Translations under genes and position numbers: made by a program
Source: Paludibaculum fermentans
Lineage (GTDB): Bacteria; Acidobacteriota; Terriglobia; Bryobacterales; Bryobacteraceae
Assembly: GCF_015277775.1 (NCBI RefSeq)
Contig: NZ_CP063849.1
Coordinates: forward strand, 4,092,001 to 4,156,000
Reading direction: 5' to 3'
DNA length: 64,000 nt
In this document: in pieces, positions 8,945 to 19,600 of the stretch
How the letters are laid out: the number at the start of each line of letters is the position of its first letter
Numbering within the stretch: position 1 is the first letter of the stretch
The notes under the pieces: generated by a model
Database searches by the model: none
What the model was told of the DNA's origin: nothing
Seen by the model: only the letters and a program-made list of their open reading frames with translations

Positions 8945-11900
8945 CTAAAACTGGTACCGCAGCACAAACTCGAGCGACCGCGGACCGCCGCTCTGATAGA
9001 GAGAACCAAACCCGCCGCCGGCCTGCGTCCGCGTCGAAATACCGAAGTTGACGCTGGTCATGTTCGCCCCTTCATTCCGTGAGGGATTCGCGAAGCTCGG
9101 ATGGTTCAGAAGGTTCATGGCCGCCACGGAGAGGTGCAGCGCGCCGTGCTCCCCGATGTCCACACGCCGCCTGATCGAAAGATCCAACTGCGTCAGGCCG
9201 AGCCCGCGCAAGGCGTTGCGTCCAAGATTGCCCTGCGCATAGCCAGAGGCACTGTCGAAGGCTCCCTTGTTGAGGCGCTGTCCGCCTGGCACGGTGTCAT
9301 CCACGAGCCAAACGATTTTGCCGTTATAGTCCGGCCTCACCTGGGCGAAGAGTCCCTGGCCCCCTCCGCCAATGCCCGCGCTGGAGGTGGAACTGACACC
9401 CACGATGTCGAATGAGGTGCCCGCCCGCGCCGCGAACATGAAGTCGGTGTACCAGTTTCTAAATGCCGTGCTCAGGAACGAATCCTTGGGCGACGGCAGC
9501 AGGTAGGACCCGCTCACGTTCAGGTTATGCCTGACGTCGTAGTCGGAGTTGCCGCGCTCGCTGTCGTACAGCGTGGCGAAACCGCCCATGCCCAGATCGT
9601 TCGAGGCCGTGTCGATCGAGTGCGACCATGTGTAGCTCACCTGGGTTTGCAGGTTCTTCACATACCGGCGGCGGTACTGCACCTGCAACGCGTGGTAGGA
9701 AGATTCCGCGCCGTTAGTCGCCAGGGTCAGCAGGTCATAGTCGCCTGAGAATGACGGCTGGCTCTCTGTACGCATCAACTTCTGGCCGCGCGTACCCGCG
9801 TAGCCTACGCTGAGCACCTGGCCCGGTCCGTACGACCGCTCCACCGTCAGGTTCCATTGCCAGATGGAAGGAGACTGCAGGGACCTGTCCGCCGCGCCCA
9901 ACCGGCCGAAAGGCTTGGTCGCCGGCAGGCCCGGCACCACCAGGTCACTCGCAAAGAGCGGGAACGCCGCAAGGGTCAGAGTGCGGACGTTGGAGTACGG
10001 CGCGCCCGAGAACGCACCCAGGCTGGTTCCATATCCGATGTCGTGGAAGACACCGAACCCGCCTCGCAACATCCACTCCTTGCCCGGGGTCGAGCGAATC
10101 TGCCGGGCGAAGCCCACACGGGGTGAGAAGTCGGCCCAACGGGTGTTATACAAAGGTTCACCTTGCGTCACGCGGTTGGAGAGGAACGAGGAGATCGCGA
10201 AAGGCCGTTCGCCTTGCGAGACCGACGGGGCGGGATTCACGTCCCAGCGCACACCGTAGGTGATCGTCGTCGCCGCGCTGACATGCCAGGTGTCCTGGAT
10301 GTAGGCGGAGTAGTTCACCGTCTGTGGGTAAACCGCCGCCACATTCGAACTCACAGAGACATTCGTCGCGGTGCCGGAGAGCAACGAGCCCTCATCCGGG
10401 CCAAGGCCGTTGAAGGTTGCATTCACGTTATAAGGAACGTTATGGTTCGTGACGCTCGAGCGCCGGTAGTCAAAGCCCACTTTGTAAGAGTGGGAACCAG
10501 CGGTGATGCTGAGCCCGTCCACGACGTTCAACTGCTTCTGGTCGTTGCCGCCGCGAGCCCCGAACGTGTAGCTGGACAGTCCCAGCACGCTGAGGTTGAA
10601 TGAGCCGTTGGTCGTGTCCACGCCCGAGGGGAAGACCACCGCGGACCGGAGAGGAATCGCGCCGCCAAAGGTATCCATCACACCCGAAGACGACAGCGTA
10701 TTCGACGTGTAGTTGATCCGCAGATCATTCACGGTGCGGGCACTCACAGACTTGATCCAGGCGCCGGTCACGCTGTGCGACTTGGAATCCTGTGATGTCA
10801 TGACGCTGGGCGACTGGAATTCGGAACCACGCTGGTCGCTGTTCGAAGGCGTAAAGCTGTAGCGCGCAAACACCACATTGCCGGGGCTGATCGTGTGGTC
10901 AAGCCGGCCGGCATACGACTTTCGGTTCTGTGGATTCGTTGTGACCGCTGTGAAACGCGCCGCGCCGTTGTCCAGATCCGGACCGTTGGCCAGGGGGAAC
11001 GCCCGCAGGTACGGACGCAACACGGCAGGCGCCGCGTTGCGTGCCAGCAGTGACGGAACGTTGGCCACCACGGTTTGCGGCACATCGCGCAATGCCAGAT
11101 CCGCTGAACCAAACAGGAAGGTCTTGTTCTTGACGAGCGCCCCGCCCAATGTGCCACCGAACTGGTTCTGATGCATTGCGCCCCGGTCCAGCCCGGCCGC
11201 ATTGGCGAACCAGTCGTTGGCGTTGAACTTGTCGTTCCGGAAATAGTCATACGCCGAGCCGTGCAGGGCATTCGTGCCGCCGCGGCTCGTCATCGAGATC
11301 TGCGCGCCCGGCGTGCGTCCAAACTCCGGGGCGAAAGTGGAAGTCTGAATCCGCACTTCCTCCAGGCTGTCCAGACTCGGGCTGTTCAGCCCGGTCGCAC
11401 CGCCGGCCCCCATAGCCAGGGCTGGTCCCATCATGGGGCCGCCGCCGCCCCCCGGTCCGCCCAGCAAGCCTGCGCCGCCGCTATAGCTGACGCCGTCCAG
11501 AATGTAGTAGTTGGTGTTGGACCGGAGTCCATTCGAATTCAATTCCCCGCCCGGCCCGACGCCGCTCACAATCCCGGGCGCCATCTGCGTCAACGCATTC
11601 ACCGTACGGCCGTTCACCGGCAGGTGGCGCAGGTAGTTTTCCTCGACCGCGACGCCGACCGAAACATCGGACGAAATGCCGAGGGTCTCGCCTTCCACCG
11701 TCACGGAACTCCGCGTCGACTCCAGCACCAGCTCAGACTTGAGCGACTTCCGGTCTCGAACCTTCAGTTCAATCAGGTTCAGAGTGAGCTCCGCAAACCC
11801 CTTGGCCTGAATCTGAAGCGAATACTGGCCAGGCTCGACCGGCTCGAAAATGTAGATGCCCGAATCGTTCGAAGTGGTCGTCCGCTGCGACCCGTGCTGC

Positions 11901-12055
11901 AAGTCCGTTAGAGTCACCTTTGCGCCAACGATGTTCGCCTTGCTCGGATCAACGATTTGCCCGGACAGCGCCGCGCTCGACTGCGCCTGAACGGCTGAAC
12001 TCACCAGCACCAACGCACACACTGCCGCCGTAGGCGCGATACACCTGAAGCGCAT
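8945..12055 (-). CDS. TonB-dependent receptor, Oar-like with carboxypeptidase-regulatory domain
   Basis: The ATG at 12055 is chosen over upstream starts because AAGGAG precedes it and MRFRCIAPTAAVCALVLVSS begins the signal peptide (1036 residues). Residues ~30-110 form a carboxypeptidase-regulatory-like Ig domain (SGQIVDPSKANIVGAKVTL), followed by a plug domain and a long C-terminal barrel ending EFVLRYQF. A Gly/Met-rich insertion lies near residues 205-235, where plug domains often carry a flexible loop. Oar-like receptors are highly expanded in Solibacteraceae and are assumed to import large organic substrates, but the ligand is not evident. First gene of the three-gene operon. Confidence 0.9.
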   Translation of the reverse strand: MRFRCIAPTAAVCALVLVSSAVQAQSSAALSGQIVDPSKANIVGAKVTLTDLQHGSQRTTTSNDSGIYIFEPVEPGQYSLQIQAKGFAELTLNLIELKVRDRKSLKSELVLESTRSSVTVEGETLGISSDVSVGVAVEENYLRHLPVNGRTVNALTQMAPGIVSGVGPGGELNSNGLRSNTNYYILDGVSYSGGAGLLGGPGGGGGPMMGPALAMGAGGATGLNSPSLDSLEEVRIQTSTFAPEFGRTPGAQISMTSRGGTNALHGSAYDYFRNDKFNANDWFANAAGLDRGAMHQNQFGGTLGGALVKNKTFLFGSADLALRDVPQTVVANVPSLLARNAAPAVLRPYLRAFPLANGPDLDNGAARFTAVTTNPQNRKSYAGRLDHTISPGNVVFARYSFTPSNSDQRGSEFQSPSVMTSQDSKSHSVTGAWIKSVSARTVNDLRINYTSNTLSSSGVMDTFGGAIPLRSAVVFPSGVDTTNGSFNLSVLGLSSYTFGARGGNDQKQLNVVDGLSITAGSHSYKVGFDYRRSSVTNHNVPYNVNATFNGLGPDEGSLLSGTATNVSVSSNVAAVYPQTVNYSAYIQDTWHVSAATTITYGVRWDVNPAPSVSQGERPFAISSFLSNRVTQGEPLYNTRWADFSPRVGFARQIRSTPGKEWMLRGGFGVFHDIGYGTSLGAFSGAPYSNVRTLTLAAFPLFASDLVVPGLPATKPFGRLGAADRSLQSPSIWQWNLTVERSYGPGQVLSVGYAGTRGQKLMRTESQPSFSGDYDLLTLATNGAESSYHALQVQYRRRYVKNLQTQVSYTWSHSIDTASNDLGMGGFATLYDSERGNSDYDVRHNLNVSGSYLLPSPKDSFLSTAFRNWYTDFMFAARAGTSFDIVGVSSTSSAGIGGGGQGLFAQVRPDYNGKIVWLVDDTVPGGQRLNKGAFDSASGYAQGNLGRNALRGLGLTQLDLSIRRRVDIGEHGALHLSVAAMNLLNHPSFANPSRNEGANMTSVNFGISTRTQAGGGFGSLYQSGGPRSLEFVLRYQF

Positions 12056-12175
12056 GAGACTCCTTAATATCTGATCTCGTGCCATCCCGTCCTGAAGGAC
12101 CAAGGGGCCGGCACGGATTCCAATGCCGTCAGACGGACGTAGGTTCGCACACTTGTACGCGCGCCTTCGACCGTT

Positions 12176-12204
12176 AACATAACTTTACCTTACGAACCGC
12201 ACAA
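12176..12204 (-). promoter_or_regulatory. Candidate promoter of the receptor operon
   Basis: On the minus strand TTGTGC (12199-12204) and TATGTT (12176-12181) are 17 bases apart, in an AT-richer patch. This would give a leader of a little over 100 bases before the ATG at 12055. It is a weak consensus match and a guess. Confidence 0.35.
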
Positions 12205-12668
12205 ATTCCGTGGATGCACTAAGTCTTACACACAAATTACCACTGCCGCGCGGACGCAGCCTAACACCCGCCGCCATTCGATGGCCATGCCTTGTCGCGG
12301 CCATCTCCTCCACACGCTAGCCCAGCGGCCAGTACCAGAAGTCCTGTCCCGCCTGCATTGGGCGGACAAGTCACTCTCAGTTCGCCGGCCAGTCCAAACA
12401 GCAAAAACGGCCACATGCACCGTACTCGACAGGCCCAAACCTGGAGGCCTGAAGACATCTGGCCTCAAGTACCATTGAACGCGCTCCAGGGGCGCTGCGT
12501 TGCGGAAAAGATCCGGCCACTACGGCCGCGCCTGGACGCATCTCCCCATTATGAACTTGTTGCGGGCGGCTGGGAACATCATTCGTTCCTATTTGATAGG
12601 GGAGTTCACGGGCCGTAAGCGAGCACTCGCTTTACAGGTGGCACCCCACCGACTACTCTCTTTTGGGT
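12205..12668. other. Intergenic region between divergent operons
   Basis: About 460 bases with no supported gene; the short frames in it contradict one another and match nothing. It separates the receptor operon from the kinase gene at 12669 and should contain the promoter of the latter. Confidence 0.5.
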
Positions 12669-13694
12669 ATGCACGATGATGCGGCCCAACCCAGAACCGG
12701 GGAGGAATTGGATGTCGACGCCCTATCCCGTTGGCTCGGCGTGCCCGTGGCAGTCCGGCAGTATCCCGGCGGTCACTCCAATCTGACCTATCTAGTCCAC
12801 GTTCTCGAGCCTCCAGGCACCTACTCACGACCGGATGACGCGCTTCCCCAGGAAATGGTGTTGCGGCGTCCCCCCAAAGGCCCCGTAGCACCCAAGGCCC
12901 ACGACATGGCGCGGGAGTTCCACGTTCTCGAGGCCGTCCACCCCAGGTTCCCGCTCGCACCCCGGCCGCTCAGACTCTGCCAGGATTCCTCCGTCCTGGG
13001 CTGCGATTTCTTCCTGATGGAGCTCAAGCCCGGGCGTATCCTTCGCAACTCGGCCCCACCGCTCCAGGAACGAGTTCCGCTGAGCCGGGCTTCCATCGAA
13101 ACTCTGGCCTTGCTGCACTCCGTCGATACCAGCCAGCCGCCCATTGCCGGTTTGGGCAAACCGGAGGGCTTTCTCGAACGCCAGGTTTCGGGCTGGGGCG
13201 GACGCTGGGGCAAGGTGGAATTAGAGCCTGTCCGGGAGATCCGCCGGGTCCTCCCCTGGCTTGAACAGAATGTCCCGGCACCCTCCGGCACCACCCTGGT
13301 TCACAACGACTTCAAACTGGACAACCTCGTACTAGCGGAGGATACCGCTACCGTCACTGCGGTACTGGACTGGGAAATGGCGACCATCGGTGACCCTCTG
13401 TTCGACCTCGGCGTTGCGCTCACTTATTGGTGCCATGCGCCCCGCCTGAGCCGAATTACGGCGGAGCCGGGCTTCTGGGACCGCGATACCCTCATCCAGG
13501 CCTACGCCCACTCCACCGGACGCGACGTCTCACGCCTGCCCTGGTACGAAGTGTTCGGGATCTTCAAACTCGCCGTCATTGCCCAGCAGATCTTTTTCCG
13601 GTGGCGCCAGGGTCAAACAGCCGACGCGAGGTTCGCACACTTTGATGAAATGGTAAGAGAGTTGGGCGCCACGGCGGCGCGCTTGCTGCCCTAG
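12669..13694 (+). CDS. ACAD10/11-like aminoglycoside-phosphotransferase-fold kinase
   Basis: A 341-residue cytosolic protein of the APH/choline-kinase fold. A Gly-rich loop segment (YPGGHSNLTYLV) lies near residue 38, the catalytic HNDFKLDN loop at residues 212-219 (Asp214 as base), and the metal-binding DWE at 234-236 followed by MATIGDPLFDLG. This 'VLDWEMATIGDP' form is characteristic of kinases associated with acyl-CoA dehydrogenases (the N-terminal domain of human ACAD10/11 and LvaA of Pseudomonas), not of true antibiotic kinases. The acyl-CoA dehydrogenase at 14447 supports that reading. ATG 12669 is preferred to the TTG six bases upstream. Confidence 0.88.
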   Translation: MHDDAAQPRTGEELDVDALSRWLGVPVAVRQYPGGHSNLTYLVHVLEPPGTYSRPDDALPQEMVLRRPPKGPVAPKAHDMAREFHVLEAVHPRFPLAPRPLRLCQDSSVLGCDFFLMELKPGRILRNSAPPLQERVPLSRASIETLALLHSVDTSQPPIAGLGKPEGFLERQVSGWGGRWGKVELEPVREIRRVLPWLEQNVPAPSGTTLVHNDFKLDNLVLAEDTATVTAVLDWEMATIGDPLFDLGVALTYWCHAPRLSRITAEPGFWDRDTLIQAYAHSTGRDVSRLPWYEVFGIFKLAVIAQQIFFRWRQGQTADARFAHFDEMVRELGATAARLLP

Positions 13695-13715
13695 CCCCTT
13701 GAAGAGAGCAAATCA

Positions 13716-14435
13716 TTGAGCACTATCTACCTGTTCCGCCACGGCCAGGCCGGGCTGCGCGACGACTACGACCGTTTATCCGAACTGGGCCACGAACAGG
13801 CCCGCCGTCTCGGTGCCTGGGTGAGCGGTGAAGGCCTGAAATTCGACAAAGTGATCATCGGCGGACTGCGCCGCCAGCGCGAGACCGCCGAAGCTGTGCT
13901 GGCCGCCCTGAATGAGGCGGGACTGCAGCCCACCGAGATCCAGCACAACCTGAACTGGAATGAATTCGACCTGGATGTCGTCTATGAGGGCATCGCGCCC
14001 CAGATCGCGGCGGCCGATCAAGAGTTCCGGGCGGAGTTCGAAGAACAGCAGCGGATGGTGCAAGCCGGTGACGGAGCCATCCATCGCAGGTGGACCCGCG
14101 CCGATACGGCCGTGATGCGGGCCTGGATCGAAGGTGCCTATCCCTGCTCCGGCGAATCCTGGAACGGCTTTGTCGATCGCATTCGCGCCGCCGGCGAGGA
14201 GCTCCGCCACCTGCCCCCCGACGCCCGCGTGGCCGTCTTCACCTCCGCCACCCCCATCTCCATCTGCGGTGCTGCCGCTTTCGACAGCCGCAATCCCACG
14301 CACATCATGAAACTGGCCGCCTCGGCCGTGAACTCCAGCATCACGGTCATGCACTGGCGCCAGGATGAGCTCTTTCTGGCGCTGTTCAATGCCGCTCCGC
14401 ATCTGACTGAACCGCGTCTGCGTACGTTCCGGTAA
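13716..14435 (+). CDS. Histidine phosphatase family protein
   Basis: A 239-residue member of the phosphoglycerate-mutase-like superfamily. The RHG motif is at residues 8-10 (LFRHGQAG) and supplies the phospho-accepting His. The second conserved block reads FTSATPIS instead of the usual S/T-H-G, so the second catalytic His seems absent, as in some subfamilies. The start is a TTG preceded by GAAGAGAG. It lies 21 bases after the kinase and 11 before the acyl-CoA dehydrogenase, so the three genes are very probably one transcript. It may dephosphorylate an intermediate or remove phosphorylated dead-end products. Confidence 0.85.
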   Translation: MSTIYLFRHGQAGLRDDYDRLSELGHEQARRLGAWVSGEGLKFDKVIIGGLRRQRETAEAVLAALNEAGLQPTEIQHNLNWNEFDLDVVYEGIAPQIAAADQEFRAEFEEQQRMVQAGDGAIHRRWTRADTAVMRAWIEGAYPCSGESWNGFVDRIRAAGEELRHLPPDARVAVFTSATPISICGAAAFDSRNPTHIMKLAASAVNSSITVMHWRQDELFLALFNAAPHLTEPRLRTFR

Positions 14436-14446
14436 ACTGGCCTGCG

Positions 14447-15643
14447 ATGCCGATCGTCCGCTCCGACCGTTCCCTCGACCTTGAACGGCGCCTCACGGCG
14501 TTCATGGACGAACACGTGTACCCCAATGAGAAGCGCTTCTTCGACGAGAAGCGGCAACCGGACCGCTGGTGCCCCTCGGCGGTGATCGAGGAACTGAAAC
14601 CCAAGGCGCGCGCGGCCGGCCTGTGGAACCTCTTCATGGACCTGCCGAACCTCGACTACGCGCCGCTCTGCGAGGTGATGGGCCGGTCGTTCCTCGCGCC
14701 GGAACTTTTCAATTGCTCGGCGCCCGACACCGGCAACATGGAAGTGCTCGCGCGTTACGGCAACGAGGATCAAAAGCGCGAATGGCTGGCTCCGTTGCTC
14801 GCGGGAGAGATCCGCTCCTGCTTCGCCATGACGGAACCGGCCGTGGCCTCCTCCGACGCAACCAATATTCAAGCCTCTATTCAGGCCGGCGACTCCTCTT
14901 ACGTCATCAACGGGCGGAAGTGGTGGACCTCCGGAGCCGGAGATTCGCGCTGCCGCATCGCCATCGTCATGGGCTGCACCAATGCTGAGGCACCGCGCCA
15001 TCTCAGGCAATCCATGATTCTCGTGCCCATGGACACGCCCGGCGTGCGCGTGGAGCGCATGCTCAACGTCTTCGGCTACGACGACGCGCCGCACGGCCAC
15101 GGGGAATTGTCGTTCGAGAACGTGCGCGTGCCCGCCTCCAACATTCTGCTCGGAGAAGGCCGCGGCTTCGAGATCGCGCAGGGCCGCCTTGGTCCAGGCC
15201 GCATCCACCATTGCATGCGCAGCATCGGCATGGCCGAACGCGCGCTGGAACTCATGTGCCGCCGCACGCTCGCCCGCCAGGCCTTCGGCAAACCCATCGC
15301 GGAGCAAGGCGTCGTCCGCCAATGGATCGCCGACTCCCGTATCGAGATCGAACAGGCCCGCCTGCTGGTCATTGCCGCGGCGGCCCGCATGGATGAGGCC
15401 GGCAACAAGGCCGCGCGCCGCGAGATCGCCATGATCAAGGTAGTCGCCCCCAACATGGCATTGCGTGTCATCGATCGCGCCATTCAGGCGCATGGCGGAG
15501 CCGGAGTCTGCGACGACTTCCCGCTCGCCTACGCCTGGGCCCAGATTCGCACTCTCCGCCTGGCCGACGGACCTGACGAAGTGCACCGCGAGTCCATCGC
15601 GAAACTCGAGCTGAAGCGCTATCAGGACGGCGCGGCCCAATGA
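14447..15643 (+). CDS. Acyl-CoA dehydrogenase, ACAD11-like
   Basis: A 398-residue FAD-dependent acyl-CoA dehydrogenase. Typical blocks are [17 protein letters not shown] (FAD/substrate region, residues ~125-140), [23 protein letters not shown], and the C-terminal [15 protein letters not shown] followed by [11 protein letters not shown]. The last block closely resembles ACAD11-type enzymes. In mammals ACAD10/11 fuse this domain with an APH-type kinase; here the two are separate genes in the same transcript. It is presumed to act on a (phosphorylated) hydroxyacyl-CoA or a branched/long acyl-CoA. Confidence 0.92.
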   Translation: MPIVRSDRSLDLERRLTAFMDEHVYPNEKRFFDEKRQPDRWCPSAVIEELKPKARAAGLWNLFMDLPNLDYAPLCEVMGRSFLAPELFNCSAPDTGNMEVLARYGNEDQKREWLAPLLAGEIRSCFAMTEPAVASSDATNIQASIQAGDSSYVINGRKWWTSGAGDSRCRIAIVMGCTNAEAPRHLRQSMILVPMDTPGVRVERMLNVFGYDDAPHGHGELSFENVRVPASNILLGEGRGFEIAQGRLGPGRIHHCMRSIGMAERALELMCRRTLARQAFGKPIAEQGVVRQWIADSRIEIEQARLLVIAAAARMDEAGNKAARREIAMIKVVAPNMALRVIDRAIQAHGGAGVCDDFPLAYAWAQIRTLRLADGPDEVHRESIAKLELKRYQDGAAQ

Positions 15644-15647
15644 GGGC

Positions 15648-16463
15648 GTGCGGGTGACCGCCGGCCCCTTCCTGATTCTCGGCTGCGGCTACACGGGCCG
15701 GCGCGTCGCGCAGCGTCTCACGGCACAAGGCTGTGACGTCTGGGCCACTTCGCGGAGCGGTGTGGACCTTCCCGGAGTCCACAGCGTGCGCCTGGACTCG
15801 GAGGACCCCGCCACGGTAGACACGCTCGCCCAGCAGTTGCCTGACGGCCTGACCGTCCTCCATTCGCTGCCTGTTCCGCACAATCTCGCTGATCCTACTC
15901 CGCGAATTCTGGGCGTTCTCGGAAACAAACCCCGGAGAATTGTTTACCTTTCCACCACCGGTGTGTATGGCGCCCAACACGAGGTGGACGAGCACACCCC
16001 GGCCGCCCCGCTCTCTCCGTCCTCCCTGCTGCGCGTAAACACGGAGAAACTGGTACTCAACGGCCCCTGGTCCGGCATGGTGCTGCGCCCGGCAGCCATC
16101 TACGGACCCGGCCGCGGAGCACACGTCTCTATCCCGCGAGGGACGTTTCACCTGGCCGGAGACGGTATGAATTATGTTTCACGAATTCATGTGGACGATC
16201 TCGCGGCGTTAACCGGAGCCGCACTGTTTGCAAATGCTACAGGCGCCTGGCCCGTGGCGGATGAAGAGCCCGCGCGCTCCCGCGACCTCGCGGCTTTCGT
16301 CTGCGCCCTGCTGGACTGCCCCATGCCGCAATCCGTTTCAAAAGAACAACTTCACGAAACCAGACGGGCCGATCGCCGTGTCGACGGCAGGGCCGTATGC
16401 GGTCTGCTTGCCGTGCGCTTACACTATCCTTCTTACCGCCAGGGCATCCCCGCCAGCCTGTAA
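15648..16463 (+). CDS. Atypical SDR / NAD-dependent epimerase-like (YeeZ type)
   Basis: A 271-residue Rossmann protein starting at a GTG four bases after the previous stop; a second in-frame GTG at 15654 is possible. The nucleotide-binding loop is LGCGYTGRRVA (residues ~11-21). The STTGVYG segment is present, but the classical YxxxK is replaced by RVNTEK, as in YeeZ-like atypical SDRs, which may lack oxidoreductase activity. It belongs to the kinase/phosphatase/dehydrogenase operon by spacing. Substrate unknown. Confidence 0.82.
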   Translation: MRVTAGPFLILGCGYTGRRVAQRLTAQGCDVWATSRSGVDLPGVHSVRLDSEDPATVDTLAQQLPDGLTVLHSLPVPHNLADPTPRILGVLGNKPRRIVYLSTTGVYGAQHEVDEHTPAAPLSPSSLLRVNTEKLVLNGPWSGMVLRPAAIYGPGRGAHVSIPRGTFHLAGDGMNYVSRIHVDDLAALTGAALFANATGAWPVADEEPARSRDLAAFVCALLDCPMPQSVSKEQLHETRRADRRVDGRAVCGLLAVRLHYPSYRQGIPASL

Positions 16464-16665
16464 CAACGATCACATCGCGTTACAACTGCAAGCGAACATT
16501 CCCTGTAATGCGGCCAAGATTTGATACTTATTCAACGAAAAACCTGTGACAATACGATTGCGTTTCAGGGTCGTCCGATTCCCATCCTATGCCTGTGGTC
16601 CCTGTTGAAACGGGCTCGTCCGTCTGGGATCTCCCCTGAAAAAGTATTTCGATTACAGGTCAACA

Positions 16666-19600
16666 ATGAGAATACACTCACATCCGTTTCATCAAATCGC
16701 GCGAGGCGCAATGGCGCTCGCCGTTCTGATGGGAACGCTGATGATGGCGCAGGAGCGCTTCAGCACCATTCGTGGTGTTGTGAAGGACGCATCCGGATCA
16801 GTCATCCCCGGTGTTTCTGTTACTTTGTTAAACTCCGAAACCGGTCGTCCCAACTCGGTAGAGACTAACGACACGGGCATCTACATTGCCCGCAATCTCG
16901 AGCCCGGCCGCTATGAGATCCGTTTCGAGAAGACGGGCTTTGCCCGCGTCGACCTCAAGGAAGTCTCGCTCTCCCTGGGCCGCGAAACCACGGCTGATGC
17001 GGTGCTGGAAATCGGTGCGACGCAGCAGGCGGTGCAGGTCACGGAAGCTGCTCCGCTCATCGACACCGGCGGCGTCACCATCTCCTCCAACGTGACCGCC
17101 GAAGAGTTCAACCTGCTGCCCAAGGCCCGCAGCTTCCAGTCGGTTGTCCTGCTCTCGCCCGGCGTGAATTCGGGCCAGATTGAGGGCGGCTTCCAGATCA
17201 ATGGCGCCAGCGGCGCCGAGAATCAGTTCTTTGTGGACGGCGTGTCCACGAACAGCCTGGTGGATGGCCGGTCGCGCCAGAACGGCGCTTTTGAGTTCCT
17301 GCAGGAAGTGCAGGTGAAGACCGGCGGCATCGACGCCGAATACGGCGGCGCCCTGGGCGGTGTGGTCAGCGCCATCACGAAGTCGGGCGGCAACCAGTTC
17401 CATGGCGAGGCTCACTACTTCTACGGCGGCAGCGGCATCGCCGCGGGCCCTGTCGAGCGCCTCCTGCTGCTCAACCCCTATTCCAACGCCGGCGTCAATC
17501 CTTCCTACCAGCAGGACTCGAAGAACCCCAACAACCAGCATGAATTCGGCGGATCACTGGGTGGCTACCTGGTGAAGGACCGCCTGTGGTTCTTCTCCTC
17601 CTACTCCCCGCAGTTTGTGCGCCGCGAGAACACCTACCTCTTCAGCAGCGGCACAGAGCGCGACACCATCGAGAACAAGGTGACCAGCCAGCAGCTCTTC
17701 AATAAGGCAAGCTGGAATGCGGCCAAGAACGTTCGCGTCACCGCCAGTTGGTTGTGGACGCCCACCAAGAACACGGGCATCCTGCCCGCCTACAACGGCT
17801 ACGGTAACGCGGTCATCTCCTCCAAGGCGGCCAACGCGCCCCTGAAGACGCAGGGCTGGACGCAGCCGCAGAGCAACTACAGCGGCCAGGTGGACTGGAC
17901 CATCTCCAGCACCTCGCTGCTCAGCTTCCGCGGCGGGCGTTTCTGGGACAACTTCCGCACCTGGGGCATTCCCACGACAGCGAGCGTCACCTACCAGACC
18001 TCCAGCGTCGGGATCCCCGACGTTCCGGCCAACCTGCAGCAGGCCGCGGGCTATCTCAACACCCCGCGCACGCAGCAGACCTTCTACGACATCACCACGC
18101 GCACCTACTTCCAGGGCGACTTCAGCAAGTTCCTCACCGGCTTCCTGGGCAGCCATGACATCAAGATCGGCGCCGGCGTTCAGAAGAACGTCAACTCCGT
18201 CGACGTCTCCTATCCGGGCGGCGGCTATGTCTGGGTCTACTGGGGCACTCCCCTCAATATCCCTGGCGGCGGCACCGACGGCGGCAAGTATGGCTACTAC
18301 GAGGTGGACAACACCGGCACGCGCGGCGGCACCGGCGGACGCATGGTGAACATGTACATCCAGGATCACTGGCGTCTGACACCCCGCCTCAGCCTCACTC
18401 TCGGCCTGCGCACTGAGAACGAGCACGTCCCCTCCTTCAATCGCGCGGTCCGCGACGACGCCTTCTCGTTTGGCTTCTCGCAGAAGCTGTCGCCCCGCCT
18501 CGGACTTAGCTGGGATGTCACCGGCAAAGGCAAGCTCAAGGTGTACGCCAGCTACGGCCGTTACTACGACTGGGTGAAGTATGAGACCTCGCGCGGCACC
18601 TTCGGCGGCGACTTCTGGACCGTCAAATACCGCGCGCTCGACACCACCGACGTCTTCTCGCTCAGCGGCGTCAATATGCCCGGCCGCAACATCTGGCCCT
18701 TCGGCGACTATGAAGACCGCCGCCTGGCCAGCTTCGATGCCGTGGCGAAAGACCTGAAGCCGATGTCCACCGACATCTACAACGCCGGCGTCGAGTACAT
18801 GCTCTCCAATTCGCTGGTTGTCCGCGCCGGTTACGTCCGCAACCACCTCGTCCGCACCATCGAAGACATGGGCGCCCTGGTGAACGGCAGCGAAACCTAC
18901 ATCTTCGCCAACCCCGGCGAAGGCGACGCGAAGAAGTTCGCCACCAGCACCGCCACCCCGGTGTTCGACACCCCCAAGCCGCAGCGCGATTACGACGCCC
19001 TGGAACTCTCCATCAACAAGCGCTTCTCCAATCGCTTCTTCGCTTCGGCCAACTACGTCTACAGCCGCCTCTACGGCAACTACGCCGGCCTGGGCAATTC
19101 GGATGAAATCCGCACCCCCACCACCGGCACCTCCTCGGCCACCACCCAGCAGTCCGGCGGCAGCATCGCCCGTCCGGGCAGCACCGGCAGCCGCGCCTGG
19201 GATCTCGACCAGTACCTGTTCGACGCGCACGGCAACTTCGTGACCGGCCGCCTGGCCACCGACCGCCCGCACGTGTTCAAGGCCTACGGCAGCTATAAGT
19301 TCAAGTGGGGCACCGACGTCGGCGGGTTCTTCTATGGCGGCAGCGGCACCCCGATGAGCACCGTGGTCATGCAGCGCCAGCGCATTCCGCTGTTCGTCGA
19401 AGGCCGCGGCTCCATGGGCCGCAGCCCGCTCCTCACCCAGACCGACCTAGTCGTAGGACACGAGCTCAAGTTCGGCGAAACCAAGCGCCTCCGCTTCGAG
19501 TTCAATGCGCAGAACGTATTCAACCAGAAGACCTCCCGCCACACCTTCAACCAGCTGAACCGCGGCAACGCCAGTGGCGACCCCGCCTCGGCCCTGGATC

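Noticed and set aside
12669-13694. Aminoglycoside resistance kinase
   Set aside because: The fold fits, but the DWEMATIGDP motif and the acyl-CoA dehydrogenase neighbour point to the ACAD10/11-associated group.
14138-15640. 500-codon minus-strand frame
   Set aside because: Antisense shadow of the acyl-CoA dehydrogenase and histidine phosphatase, both of which have clear family motifs.
17554-19272. 572-codon open frame on the minus strand
   Set aside because: It lies wholly inside the TonB-dependent receptor gene, has no signal or domain, and shows the Ala/Gly/Val/Glu-rich composition expected of a high-GC antisense shadow.
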